From positions 1 to 55,664 of the forward strand of contig JANYBJ010000185.1 in NCBI GenBank assembly GCA_025360845.1: a DNA stretch of 55,664 nt, given 5' to 3'. Positions 16,347 through 23,846 of the stretch are shown piece after piece (position 1 is the first letter of the stretch; each line of letters opens with the position of its first letter). Source of the DNA: a bacterium. GTDB taxonomy: Bacteria; Verrucomicrobiota; Kiritimatiellia; RFP12; UBA1067. Under the pieces are notes generated by a model. That model saw only the letters and a list, made by a program, of their open reading frames with translations, had not been told where the DNA came from and searched no databases. The position numbers and the translations under genes were made by a program.

Positions 16347-17627
16347 CTACCGGTACGAGTCGGCGATCAGGCCGGCGTCCGGCGTGAAGGTCTCGGGCAA
16401 CCCCGAGATACGGTTCATATACGCCACCAACTGATTCACCCGCTGCACGCTCTCATTCGCCATTTTCAGCAGATCGTTCTGAGATTCGGTCAGCGTTCCG
16501 GCAAGCCCTGAACTGAGCATGCCGATCACCCCGGTGGAGACCGTCAGCGGCTGCACGATCTCTTGGTTGAGCTCGGCATACCGCTTAATCAAATCGCCGC
16601 GGGTCAGCTTCAAGCCGATGCCCCGCCGCCGCGCCGCCGCCTCGATGCTGGCGATGGTCAGGCTGTCTTCGTCCAACTCACTCGCCAAATCCGTGATGCG
16701 GGTTTCCGAGCCGACCGTCATCCGGGTCATCAGGCCGCGGACTTTTTCAAGAGCGGTCAACACGGCCTGGTTCGTGACGACAGACGAGGCCGTGGCTTTC
16801 CCACCTTCCAGCAACGTAGCGGTCTCGCGCAAGAGCGAGGCCAGCGACGAAACCTGCTCTTGGCGCTCCGATCCCTGCTGGCTCCGCACCGCGCCATCTG
16901 GTTGCCGGGCTTCTCGGCTCACCTGCTCTTCGGCCCATTCGCTCCCGGAGAACGCGGCGGAAAGATCCAACACCACCGAACCGGTGCCGGGCCTTCTCGC
17001 GGCCCGCCGCTGGGTGGCGTCAGAATCAGGCTGCGAGAGAACCTGTCCGGAGGCGGGGGGGCGCGGGGAGGCGTCAGGCGCAGGCTGCGGAGGGACCGGT
17101 CCGTAGACCGGGAGGGGGGCGGGCACGTCAGGCGAAGACTGCGGAGGGACCGGTTCGGAGACCGGGGGTTGCGGCACGTTCGCGAGCACACGCTGGTAGA
17201 CTGAAGTGACCACACGCACATTACGCAGCCCCAGCTTTTTCAACGCCGCCTCGAAGCCGCCCGCCTCGGCCAACGCCTGCGGCGCTGTCCCGAACAGGGT
17301 GATGCACTCCGAAAACTCTCCCAGTTCGAGCGGCGCCTGAAACAGGAGACCGCCGATCTTATGCAGTCGCATGCGGTCGGAAAGATTCTTCCCCGTCGAC
17401 ACGTCGAGCCCGTCGCTGTAGCCGTTCACCAGCACCTGCGCGTCTTTCAGGGCAATCTCGACCCAACCGTAGGTTTTGACCACCTTTTCCACTTCGGTGA
17501 AAACGCTGCGCAGGGTCAGCCGGGTCACGTTGTGCGAGGCTCCGTAGACACCCGCCTGATTGACCAGCAGACCCAAAACCCGGATGAGCGACATCGCCTC
17601 TTTCTCTGGAATCTTAGCGTATGCCAT
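16347..17627 (-). CDS. Protein with degenerate histidine-kinase DHp domain and Pro-rich linker
   Basis: A 426-residue cytoplasmic protein. The N-terminal 145 residues (ALIRVLGLLVNQAGVYGASHNVT-type helix) form an unrecognised domain. Residues 150-200 are Pro-rich with a repeated PVPPQxxPD unit, encoded by a 57-base tandem repeat (near 17072 and 17129). The C-terminus (348-410) strongly resembles a HisKA dimerisation helix pair: AELNQEIVQPLTVSTGVIGML, 'GLAGTLTESQNDLL', 'ESVQRVNQLVAYM'. Gln355 stands where the phospho-acceptor His belongs, and no ATPase domain follows. It cannot be a normal kinase. It may be a dimerisation or scaffold partner of the adjacent 17690-18427 product. A run of seven C lies just 5' of the ATG. 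Confidence 0.62.
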   Translation of the reverse strand: MAYAKIPEKEAMSLIRVLGLLVNQAGVYGASHNVTRLTLRSVFTEVEKVVKTYGWVEIALKDAQVLVNGYSDGLDVSTGKNLSDRMRLHKIGGLLFQAPLELGEFSECITLFGTAPQALAEAGGFEAALKKLGLRNVRVVTSVYQRVLANVPQPPVSEPVPPQSSPDVPAPLPVYGPVPPQPAPDASPRPPASGQVLSQPDSDATQRRAARRPGTGSVVLDLSAAFSGSEWAEEQVSREARQPDGAVRSQQGSERQEQVSSLASLLRETATLLEGGKATASSVVTNQAVLTALEKVRGLMTRMTVGSETRITDLASELDEDSLTIASIEAAARRRGIGLKLTRGDLIKRYAELNQEIVQPLTVSTGVIGMLSSGLAGTLTESQNDLLKMANESVQRVNQLVAYMNRISGLPETFTPDAGLIADSYR

Positions 17628-17689
17628 TCCCTCTTCCCCCCCTGTTTATCCTCGTTGCGCGACTGTCAGAAGGTCGCCGCTCCAACAAC

Positions 17690-18427
17690 TCAGGCGCCCG
17701 CGACACGCCGTTCATCCTCCCGGTCCTCCAAGCGCAAGATCACCTTGGAATCGGCATGGGAGGGCAGGTACGGTTCAGCCGCGTAAAGTCTTTTGGCGTT
17801 CATTTTCTTCAACAGGTCGCGCAACTGGATAACGGCGCCGTAACACAGCTCGATGATCTCGCTCCGCGTCTTATCGTCCGTCAGCCCTTCCAACTTCAAG
17901 ATCTCGATGCTGGTCAGCAGGACGGTGGCCGGCTGCCCCAGCGCGTGGCACGCCCCGGCCAGACTTTCCATCATGATCCGGTTGCGCTCCACCTGATACT
18001 CGGCGATCTCCGCCCGCCAACGCTCCGACGTGTCGCGTATGGAAAACACCAGTCCGCACAGTTCGTTCGCAATGTTGAGGTCCGGCACCGCGGAGACCAA
18101 CAGCCACTTGGAACGATCACTCGAGAGCATCCGTTGCTCACCCGACCAGCCCAAGCCTTGGCGAATGTTATTCAGCATCGGCTCGAAAACGTGCTCCCGG
18201 TCAAACCACGTTTCAAGATGTTTCCCGATAACCTCAGACTCCTCCCCTCGGGCAAGCAGTTCGGTCATCATGCGGTTGGCGTAGGTGACTTTGCCGTCCA
18301 TGTCGGCGATGCCGATACCGGAGTCGGCATGGTCCATGGCGTGGTATGTGGAAAGCAGCTTCTCCTCGGCACACCTCTGCTGCGGGATGTCGCTCTTGAT
18401 GGCTCTCGCTTTGTCGTTCACGTTCAT
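17690..18427 (-). CDS. PAS protein with DHp-like domain but no kinase ATPase domain
   Basis: A 245-residue cytoplasmic protein. A PAS domain occupies about 25-135 (DHADSGIGIADMDGKVTYAN..., 'GLVFSIRDTSERW'). Residues 140-210 look like a HisKA-type helical hairpin, ESLAGACHALGQPATVLLTS, in which H161 is kept in the 'HxLGQPxT' context. The protein ends soon after, so there is no catalytic domain. It could accept phosphate from another kinase (histidine phosphotransferase-like) or act purely as a sensor-scaffold. It is the first gene of the minus-strand sigma-54 unit; the next gene starts 63 bases downstream. Confidence 0.72.
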   Translation of the reverse strand: MNVNDKARAIKSDIPQQRCAEEKLLSTYHAMDHADSGIGIADMDGKVTYANRMMTELLARGEESEVIGKHLETWFDREHVFEPMLNNIRQGLGWSGEQRMLSSDRSKWLLVSAVPDLNIANELCGLVFSIRDTSERWRAEIAEYQVERNRIMMESLAGACHALGQPATVLLTSIEILKLEGLTDDKTRSEIIELCYGAVIQLRDLLKKMNAKRLYAAEPYLPSHADSKVILRLEDREDERRVAGA

Positions 18428-18446
18428 GTCGCTTTCGTTAACAATA

Positions 18447-18462
18447 AGCAGAATTCATGCCG
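18447..18462 (-). promoter_or_regulatory. Sigma-54 promoter for the PAS-DHp/GT-C operon
   Basis: Read on the minus strand the site is CGGCATGAATTCTGCT: -24 GG and -12 GC with correct spacing. The predicted start near 18436 leaves a leader of only about 9 bases before the ATG at 18427. Confidence 0.68.
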
Positions 18463-18527
18463 ACTACAGACCCGCCGTCCCGCACGCACCAGCGCGTTCC
18501 TTATGCGGCCCGGTCCCTTTCCGGCGC

Positions 18528-18569
18528 CTTTTTTTCTCTCTTATGCAAATGCGCGTTGCAAAAACGAGA
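18528..18569. promoter_or_regulatory. Palindromic repeat, candidate activator site (copy 1)
   Basis: This 42-base block (C, seven T, CTCTCTTATGCAAAT, five variable bases, TTGCAA-N-AACGAGA) is almost identical to 22074-22116. The halves CTCTC..TT..GCAA and TTGC..AA.GAGA form an imperfect inverted repeat. It lies 66 bases upstream of the sigma-54 site at 18447-18462, the usual position for an enhancer-binding protein. Confidence 0.5.
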
Positions 18570-18590
18570 ACCCGGCGCAGCAACTCAACA

Positions 18591-18715
18591 GCAATTCTAA
18601 ATTTGGCAAGGAAGCGCCTCACGGCGCCACTGCGAACGCAAGAAAGTTTAGGGAAATCCGTTTGTAGTGTGCCCGTAAGGGCATTCTTTCATGGCGGCCT
18701 AAACCAAATTTAGTG
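18591..18715 (-). mobile_element. MITE-like repeat, copy A
   Basis: The element begins GCAATTCTAAATTTGGC and ends CCAAATTTAGTGC. Internally it has the hairpin TGCCCGTAAGGGCA and a block containing CATTCTTTCATGGCGGCC. It is the reverse complement of 39089-39195 with several small indels. It has no coding capacity. The right terminal repeat has lost the AATT found in the other copy. Confidence 0.75.
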
Positions 18716-18830
18716 CCTTACGGCTTCGTAACAGTGATAAAAAGAACGTTGTTGCCCACTCCCTCGCCCTCTGGGAGAGGGTCGGGGTGAGGGTTGCGGG
18801 CTCCGCCCGCGTTAGAATTGCTGGCAACTC
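18716..18830. repeat. Further intergenic repeat fragments
   Basis: CCTTACGGCTTCGTAAC at the left and GTTAGAATTGC at the right look like pieces of a second, degenerate copy of the MITE-like element. Between them lies an unrelated imperfect hairpin, CCCTCGCCCTCTGGGAGAGG with GGTCGGGGTGAGGG, a type of sequence scattered in many genomes. The 18428-19012 gap otherwise contains no gene that I can support. Confidence 0.5.
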
Positions 18831-18887
18831 AATCGGGGCAATTGACACATCGCCGTGAATTAATTATACTATAAAAAATAAAGGGGT

Positions 18888-18903
18888 TGGAATAGATTAT
18901 GCT
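18888..18903 (+). promoter_or_regulatory. Possible sigma-54 promoter for the pseudopilin operon
   Basis: TGGAATAGATTATGCT has the -24 GG and -12 GC at the right spacing, but TGGAA replaces TGGCA. It is 109 bases before the start codon, so it is weaker evidence than the other sites. Confidence 0.4.
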
Positions 18904-19012
18904 ATCAAATATAATAGAAACTGGGCAGTTTTCAATCCTGCCTCACCGTTTGTGCAGGGTGTCCTTTGTGGCACATGTTCCAGAGCATTCCAAAACCGCA
19001 AGGAGGCCTTAG

Positions 19013-19408
19013 GTGCTTAGCCGTTCCCACCGCCGTGGCTCCCGTAATCGGGGGGGGTTCACGCTGATCGAAGTCGTGGTTGCCTCGGCGATCATGATGT
19101 TGGTGTTCGCAGCGATGTTGGGCATCGTTTCGTACGCGCGCAGGACCGCCTCGTTAACGGAGAATCGGTTGGCCTGCCTCCACATTGCGCGGCAGACCAT
19201 GGAGCATTTGATCGCCCAGTCCTATACCGCGACAGACAATGCCGTAGGGACGACGCAGCTTCCGAACAGCCGGGGCAGCTACACCATCACCCAAGACAGC
19301 GACGGCAAGACGAAGAACATCACGGTGGTCATCAACTGGGTCGAGCCCACGGGCGGTCAGCAGTCGGTTTCCCTGACAACATCCTTAAGCAAGAGTTTGC
19401 ACAAATGA
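19013..19408 (+). CDS. Minor pseudopilin (PilV/GspI-like)
   Basis: A 131-residue prepilin. The basic leader MLSRSHRRGSRNRGG ends at the G/F cleavage site, followed by FTLIEVVVASAIMMLVFAAM with Glu at +5. The remainder (ENRLACLHIARQTMEHLIAQSY, then a beta-rich tail) fits PilV/GspI minor pilins that form the pilus tip complex. The start is GTG, fixed by AGGAGG 6 bases upstream. A run of eight G (19050-19057) encodes the residues immediately at the cleavage site. The stop overlaps the next start (ATGA), so the two are translationally coupled. Confidence 0.82.
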   Translation: MLSRSHRRGSRNRGGFTLIEVVVASAIMMLVFAAMLGIVSYARRTASLTENRLACLHIARQTMEHLIAQSYTATDNAVGTTQLPNSRGSYTITQDSDGKTKNITVVINWVEPTGGQQSVSLTTSLSKSLHK

Positions 19409-19911
19409 AACACACGCCACATAGTCTCACTCCGGGTTGCGGCGGTTTCACGCTCATGGAGCTGGTGGTCGCGTCTGCGACTTCGCTGACGGTGATGTCC
19501 GTCACGTTGCTGGTGTTCGTCAACCTGCTGCGCTCATGGAACGGGATCGAACTGCGGATGCAGGCGGACCGCGACGTGAACATGGCGATGAGCCGCATCG
19601 TTTACGGGATGGGCGACCGGTATGGCCTGCGCGCCGCGTCAAACGTATCGCTCACCAGCAACACCGGCGGCTGGACACTGTCGTACAACACCGGCGGGAC
19701 GACGCCGCAAACCAACAGTTTCACCTATTCCTCGTCCACCAGCAATCTGGTGTTCAATCCGGGCTCGAAGCTCGCCGGAAAGAACCTTTCCTACGCCTTG
19801 GCCGTCGCGGGTGTCCAATCGCTCGTGGTCACGCTGCGCGTGGACCGGGCGAGCAGTGCCGCGAAAGTCCGGCGAGAGATCGGGACAGAGATCTTTTACC
19901 GCAATATGTGA
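19405..19911 (+). CDS. Minor pseudopilin (PilW/GspJ-like)
   Basis: A 168-residue prepilin. The leader MKHTPHSLTPGCGG precedes FTLMELVVASATSLTVMSVT with Glu at +5. The following helix (LLRSWNGIELRMQADRDVNMAMSRIVYGMG) and large beta domain with Ser/Thr/Asn-rich strands suit PilW/GspJ. Its start overlaps the previous stop by 4 bases. The next gene begins 20 bases after its stop. It probably forms part of the initiating tip complex with the two flanking products. Confidence 0.8.
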   Translation: MKHTPHSLTPGCGGFTLMELVVASATSLTVMSVTLLVFVNLLRSWNGIELRMQADRDVNMAMSRIVYGMGDRYGLRAASNVSLTSNTGGWTLSYNTGGTTPQTNSFTYSSSTSNLVFNPGSKLAGKNLSYALAVAGVQSLVVTLRVDRASSAAKVRREIGTEIFYRNM

Positions 19912-19931
19912 CGTGTAGGGAGGTTGAACGT

Positions 19932-21188
19932 ATGAACAGAATACCGAAGGTTATGAACAGACGCAGCGGTTCGACGCTCGTGGTGGTGATGATGCTGACG
20001 GCGCTCGGCACGTTGGCTGCCGGCTCCGTCGCGTTCTGCATCGGCTCGCGGGTGCAGCAGACCTACAAACAGGTTTTCCTTGAGCAGGCCTTCTATCTGG
20101 CGGAAGCGGGAGCCGAGCGCGCCGCGTCCGATGTGGCAGGCGGCAACGAGTCGACCAAGACGCTGACGGGAACCCTTGGCGGCGGAAGCTATGTGACGGA
20201 CATCCAGTGCACCCTCGTGACGGGCGGGGAGGTTCAGATCGACGTCGTTTCGGTCGGCACCGTCAAAAACGTCAGCCGCACGATCACCATGCACGGCCTG
20301 CGTAGCGTCAGTTGGGCACGCTACGCGCTCTGGTACGACTCTCAGTCGGTTGCTCTCTCGATCGCCGCTGGCGACAGTTTCCGCGGCCGGTTCTACGCCA
20401 AACCCCAGCTCTCGTTTCTCGGAGCTTCCCACTTCTATGACAAGGCATGGACCGGCGCAGCCTCCTATACTTCAAGCGGAGACGCACCCATTTTCGACTT
20501 CGGCCTCGTCGTCAACGCTCCGGTGGAAACGATGGCCTCGGTCGACTTCGCGGCTCTGCAGGCAGCGTCCGGATTGGTATTGGAGGGTCCAACAACGATC
20601 ACGATCAACAACGCGACGCTGTCGATCACCAATGCCCGCAAAGGATGGACCACGCCCACATCGCAGCCGATTCCCGCCGGCGGCGTGGTCTACGTCAAGA
20701 ACTACACGAGCGGCACAACCACCACACTCGGAGACATCACGGTGTCGGGACCCAACGGACTGGGAGGCCGGTTGACGCTGGTGTCGGAAAACACGATCAA
20801 GGTCGTCGATAATATTGTATATAAGAATAACCCGACAAACAACCCCAGCTCCACTGACGCGCTGGGGTTGATCGCGAAGCAAGACGTTGCCGTACAAACC
20901 ACCGCACCTAAGAACTTACAAATTTACGCTCACCTCATGTGCGTGAACGGCGGTTATACCGTCATCGATTACGACAAGACGGTGGCGTCAGGAAATCGCG
21001 GGACAATGACCGTCTACGGCGGCATCGTCAACCTCATACGCAAACCCGTCGCCACGAGTAGTGATGGCTACAAAACCTGGACTGGGTATATGAAGAACTA
21101 CGTCTTCGACACACGGTTCAGCCTAAACCCGCCGCCGAGTTATCCGAGGTTGGTCGACGAACTCGAATGGACGGCGTGGGAAGGATGA
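19932..21188 (+). CDS. PilX/GspK-like minor pilin component
   Basis: A 418-residue protein. The N-terminus MNRIPKVMNRRSGSTLVVVMMLTALGTLAAGS has the PilX_N pattern (basic stretch, S-T-L-V-V-V hydrophobic helix) instead of a canonical G/F-T-x-x-E site. 'YLAEAGAERAASDV' is the helix typical of PilX-type proteins. The rest is beta-rich, including 'FYDKAWTGAASYTSSG' and long Gly/Ser/Asn strands. I chose the ATG at 19932 because GGGAGG lies 8 bases upstream; a longer frame starting at 19437 only shadows the previous gene. The stop overlaps the next start (ATGA). Confidence 0.75.
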   Translation: MNRIPKVMNRRSGSTLVVVMMLTALGTLAAGSVAFCIGSRVQQTYKQVFLEQAFYLAEAGAERAASDVAGGNESTKTLTGTLGGGSYVTDIQCTLVTGGEVQIDVVSVGTVKNVSRTITMHGLRSVSWARYALWYDSQSVALSIAAGDSFRGRFYAKPQLSFLGASHFYDKAWTGAASYTSSGDAPIFDFGLVVNAPVETMASVDFAALQAASGLVLEGPTTITINNATLSITNARKGWTTPTSQPIPAGGVVYVKNYTSGTTTTLGDITVSGPNGLGGRLTLVSENTIKVVDNIVYKNNPTNNPSSTDALGLIAKQDVAVQTTAPKNLQIYAHLMCVNGGYTVIDYDKTVASGNRGTMTVYGGIVNLIRKPVATSSDGYKTWTGYMKNYVFDTRFSLNPPPSYPRLVDELEWTAWEG

Positions 21189-21526
21189 AAACGTTCTGCA
21201 CCTTCTTGGGCCTGTTGCTTCTCGCGGGGTGCGGAGAGGACACTGGCGGATTAACCGGTCGGCGCGCTGTCTATCCGGCCCTGGACGAGTCGCCGCCGCC
21301 GCCAGCGCCCGCCTCTCCGCCTGGGGAGACTCCCGCGGCCATGAAGCCCGACACCCCTACCGTAGAGGTTGTCGAGGACAGTTGGATGCAGCGGCAACTC
21401 CAGATGGCGGAACAGATCAAGCGTATGCGGGAATACGCCGCCCAAGCCAGCCCCGGCGACCCCGCTGCTATGACGGAGAAGGAGATCGAGGCGTTTTCGA
21501 AGCGAGGCGACCCTGTGATCTATTAG
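21185..21526 (+). CDS. Small lipoprotein of the pseudopilin operon
   Basis: A 113-residue protein. The signal peptide MKTFCTFLGLLLLAGC ends in a lipobox (LLAG|C16), so the mature protein should be lipid anchored. A Pro-rich linker (ESPPPPPAPASPPGETP) leads to a charged helix (SWMQRQLQMAEQIKRMREYAAQ). No known family is recognised. The ATGA overlap with the PilX-like gene and the pilus context suggest an assembly or pilotin-like accessory role, which is inference. It is the last gene of this operon. Confidence 0.72.
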   Translation: MKTFCTFLGLLLLAGCGEDTGGLTGRRAVYPALDESPPPPAPASPPGETPAAMKPDTPTVEVVEDSWMQRQLQMAEQIKRMREYAAQASPGDPAAMTEKEIEAFSKRGDPVIY

Positions 21527-21664
21527 CTCCAGATGCTTTGCTTGACTCGTTCCCCATTGTTTGGCAATCTATATAAAAAGTAAGCACTGTTTCTGGTCGG
21601 TCCCAATGGGTGTGTGCCCGTGCTGCCTGAAAAGTGATTTCACATCAATGGACGGGAATGCGAG

Positions 21665-22060
21665 ATGGGCTTGATGGATCTCTTCAGCAAAAAGAAGCCG
21701 GCCGGCGACAAGCCCGGTGCCAGCGAACAGCCGACGGCCATCGATTACGTCGAATGGTTGTTGAAATACATGTTGAGCACCTCGCGCACCGAGCTGACCA
21801 TTGACACCAGCCGCGCGTTGCCCGGAAGTTTTCAGGCCTCGAACACGGCATCCCCCCCGTGCATTCCCGACGCGCAGGCCGTGGTCAACAGGCTAAAGAT
21901 ACTCTCCGGCGTCAACCCGGTAAGGCAGTCGAAGATCATCGAGGGGAGTTTTGAGCGCCCCCGAACGCATGATGCCATTCTGGTCTCCACCCAATTCCAA
22001 GACACTGACGAGAAGTCCATTTGTTCCATCCGGTTGCGCATCCGTTTCGAAAAAGCCTGA
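21665..22060 (+). CDS. Hypothetical protein, pilus locus
   Basis: A 131-residue cytoplasmic protein with no signal peptide and no membrane segment. It opens MGLMDLFSKKKPAGDKPGAS (amphipathic, basic), then 'AIDYVEWLLKYMLSTSRTELTIDTS' and ends in a beta-strand 'KSICSIRLRIRFEKA'. I do not recognise the family. It is isolated by 138 bases from the lipoprotein gene and by 134 bases from pilM, and no clear promoter is seen. A run of seven C (21852-21858) lies in the coding sequence. Confidence 0.55.
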   Translation: MGLMDLFSKKKPAGDKPGASEQPTAIDYVEWLLKYMLSTSRTELTIDTSRALPGSFQASNTASPPCIPDAQAVVNRLKILSGVNPVRQSKIIEGSFERPRTHDAILVSTQFQDTDEKSICSIRLRIRFEKA

Positions 22061-22073
22061 CCGCCGTTTGCTT

Positions 22074-22116
22074 CTTTTTTTCTCTCTTATGCAAATATGT
22101 TTTGCAAGAACGAGAG
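22074..22116. promoter_or_regulatory. Palindromic repeat, candidate activator site (copy 2)
   Basis: Same block as 18528-18569: C, seven T, CTCTCTTATGCAAAT, five variable bases, TTGCAA-N-AACGAGA. It ends 53 bases before the sigma-54 site at 22170. Confidence 0.5.
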
Positions 22117-22169
22117 CCGCTGTTGCCGAAAGCTCACGCTGTTGCGGCGTCAACAGCCGTCATTACCCG

Positions 22170-22185
22170 TGGCATAATAAATGCT
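22170..22185 (+). promoter_or_regulatory. Sigma-54 promoter for the pilMNOPQ operon
   Basis: TGGCATAATAAATGCT: -24 TGGCAT and -12 ATGC at the correct spacing. The -12 GC is only about 12 bases ahead of the first in-frame ATG, which would make the mRNA leaderless or nearly so. Confidence 0.65.
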
Positions 22186-22194
22186 TTAACCTCT

Positions 22195-23196
22195 ATGATG
22201 AAATCTGCACCCATTACGGCTAAACTCACATCGCAGCGCAAACCGTTCACGGATGTCGTGGGGTTGGAGCTGGGGGCCGGTTTTGCGGAAGGCGTGCCGG
22301 CCGTCCGCCTGTGTAAGCGCGAGGGTAAAACCGAGGTGCTGGCGGTCGGTTTTCTGCGGTTGCCGGACACCGTGCCGGACACCGCCGCCGCGGCTGACGC
22401 GGCGCACGCACAGTGGCAGTTGCCGCGCCCGTTCCAAGCTCCCTTTGCCGCGCTGGCGGTAACCTCGAAGCTTGCCTTCCTGCGGAATGCGACCGGGCCG
22501 GACGACGAGAAGTCCGAAAGGAAACCCACCGATTTCCGCAGCGTGTCGCGCATCAGCGCGCCTGATCTGCCCGCGATCACTGCGGGCCTGCCGGAGTTTC
22601 AAGCCGCTTGGGCCGCCCGGTTGTTGGTGGAAGGCCATCGCCCGACCGCCTGTTCGCTTCAAGTCTCCTCGGCTGCCGCCATCAACTGTTTCACGTGCGC
22701 GCCGGCATTCAACTCGGTCTCGGGCACAGCGGTGTCTCTGTTTGTTTTTGCCGACCACACGGCATTGGCCGCCTTCCACGACTCGCGTCTCGTGCTCTAT
22801 CGCGAACACCCGGTCGGCTACAACCACCTTCGTGTTGCCGTCAGCGCGCAGATGCACATTGAGCCTGAGCTTGCCGATGCCGTTCTGGAGGACACGCTCA
22901 TCGACCCGACGCCCATGCTTGAGCCGGTCCTGCGCCCGCTGTTCCGGCAAGTCGAGATCTCCTCCGATTACCTGCAGCGCCGCCGCAACTGCCAATCGAA
23001 GAATTTCTTCGTGTGCGGTCTGCCCGCCGGAGCCAAGTACTGGTCCACCGTCTTTTTCCACATGATGAACCTTCCGCTGACGGTCTTCTCGCCGTTCGAC
23101 GGCATCGCGAAATCGGCAACTGCCGACCCCGGCACGGCCACTCCGTTCCTGATGGCGGCGGTCGGCGCCGCCCGTGCGGTTTTGGAGGATGTATGA
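22195..23196 (+). CDS. pilM: PilM-like actin-fold protein
   Basis: A 333-residue cytoplasmic protein. Motifs are weak, but 'VVGLELGAG' near residue 22 matches the first phosphate loop of PilM/GspL actin-like proteins ('VGLDIGS'). 'GTAVSLFVFADHTALAAF' and 'KNFFVCGLPAGAKY' correspond to later strands of the fold. The strongest argument is order: it is followed by coupled pilN- and pilO-like genes, a pilP-like gene and a secretin. PilM binds the PilN N-terminus and links the ATPases to the envelope complex. Two tandem ATG codons (22195, 22198) lie at the predicted sigma-54 start point. The stop overlaps the next start (ATGA). Confidence 0.68.
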   Translation: MMKSAPITAKLTSQRKPFTDVVGLELGAGFAEGVPAVRLCKREGKTEVLAVGFLRLPDTVPDTAAAADAAHAQWQLPRPFQAPFAALAVTSKLAFLRNATGPDDEKSERKPTDFRSVSRISAPDLPAITAGLPEFQAAWAARLLVEGHRPTACSLQVSSAAAINCFTCAPAFNSVSGTAVSLFVFADHTALAAFHDSRLVLYREHPVGYNHLRVAVSAQMHIEPELADAVLEDTLIDPTPMLEPVLRPLFRQVEISSDYLQRRRNCQSKNFFVCGLPAGAKYWSTVFFHMMNLPLTVFSPFDGIAKSATADPGTATPFLMAAVGAARAVLEDV

Positions 23197-23846
23197 CCCC
23201 GTCTTTACACCTTGACCTCTTGAAAGACGAAGAGCGTTACAGCTCCAGTCCCATCCGAATGCGGGTGTTGTTTCCGCTGTTCGCCGTGTCTGCCGCTTTG
23301 GGCTTGTCGCTCTGGTGGGGACTGCTCGCCTTCCGCGTCCACAACCAGATGGTGTTGAAGGTTGCTCTGGAAAAAAGCGCGGCCGAACTGAAGCCCGCCC
23401 ATAACGCGCTTCTCGGCCTGCGCGCCCAGGAGCGCGACACCTCGGCCGCGATCCGTCAAATCCAGTTCTATCAGAACTCCCGTCTCAGGTTCGGCGAAAC
23501 CTTTCTTAAACTGGCATCCTGCGTGCCGGAGAACATGCAACTCACCGAGATGCGCATCAATCCCCCCGCCCCGATTACCATAGACCCCCAGAGCCCAACG
23601 CCGGGGCCGACCAACACCGTCGAACAGGTCACGCTGCGGCTCGCGGGGCGCACTTCGGGCGAACGCTCCACCGAGGTGATCAACACGTTTATCACGGCGC
23701 TTCGGACACCTGCCTTCACCAATCTTATCCGTTCCGTTGAAATCCCGAAAGGCGCGTTCCGGCAGGAGTTTGCCAAGGACCCCCAAAGCCGCGAGGCGCT
23801 CCTGTTTGAACTCATCTGCGGTTGTTCGCCAAGGAGGTTCGAGTGA
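23193..23846 (+). CDS. pilN: PilN-like inner-membrane assembly protein
   Basis: A 217-residue bitopic protein. A short cytoplasmic tail, MTPSLHLDLLKDEERYSSSP, has the 'LxLLxxE' pattern that PilM grips. A single TM helix lies at about 26-49 (LFPLFAVSAALGLSLWWGLLAF), then a periplasmic coiled coil (50-95) and an alpha/beta domain (FGETFLKLASCVPENMQLTEM; VTLRLAGRTSGERSTEVINTFI). GGAGG precedes the ATG. Coupled to pilM and pilO by 4-base overlaps. Forms the inner-membrane alignment complex with PilO. Confidence 0.8.
   Translation: MTPSLHLDLLKDEERYSSSPIRMRVLFPLFAVSAALGLSLWWGLLAFRVHNQMVLKVALEKSAAELKPAHNALLGLRAQERDTSAAIRQIQFYQNSRLRFGETFLKLASCVPENMQLTEMRINPPAPITIDPQSPTPGPTNTVEQVTLRLAGRTSGERSTEVINTFITALRTPAFTNLIRSVEIPKGAFRQEFAKDPQSREALLFELICGCSPRRFE

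Noticed and set aside
18970..18990. Sigma-54 site at TGGCACATGTTCC before the pseudopilin gene
   Set aside because: No GC dinucleotide at the -12 position.
22074..22116. Intrinsic terminator after the 21665-22060 gene
   Set aside because: The T run precedes the hairpin on the plus strand and A follows on the minus strand, so neither strand gives stem then U-tract.
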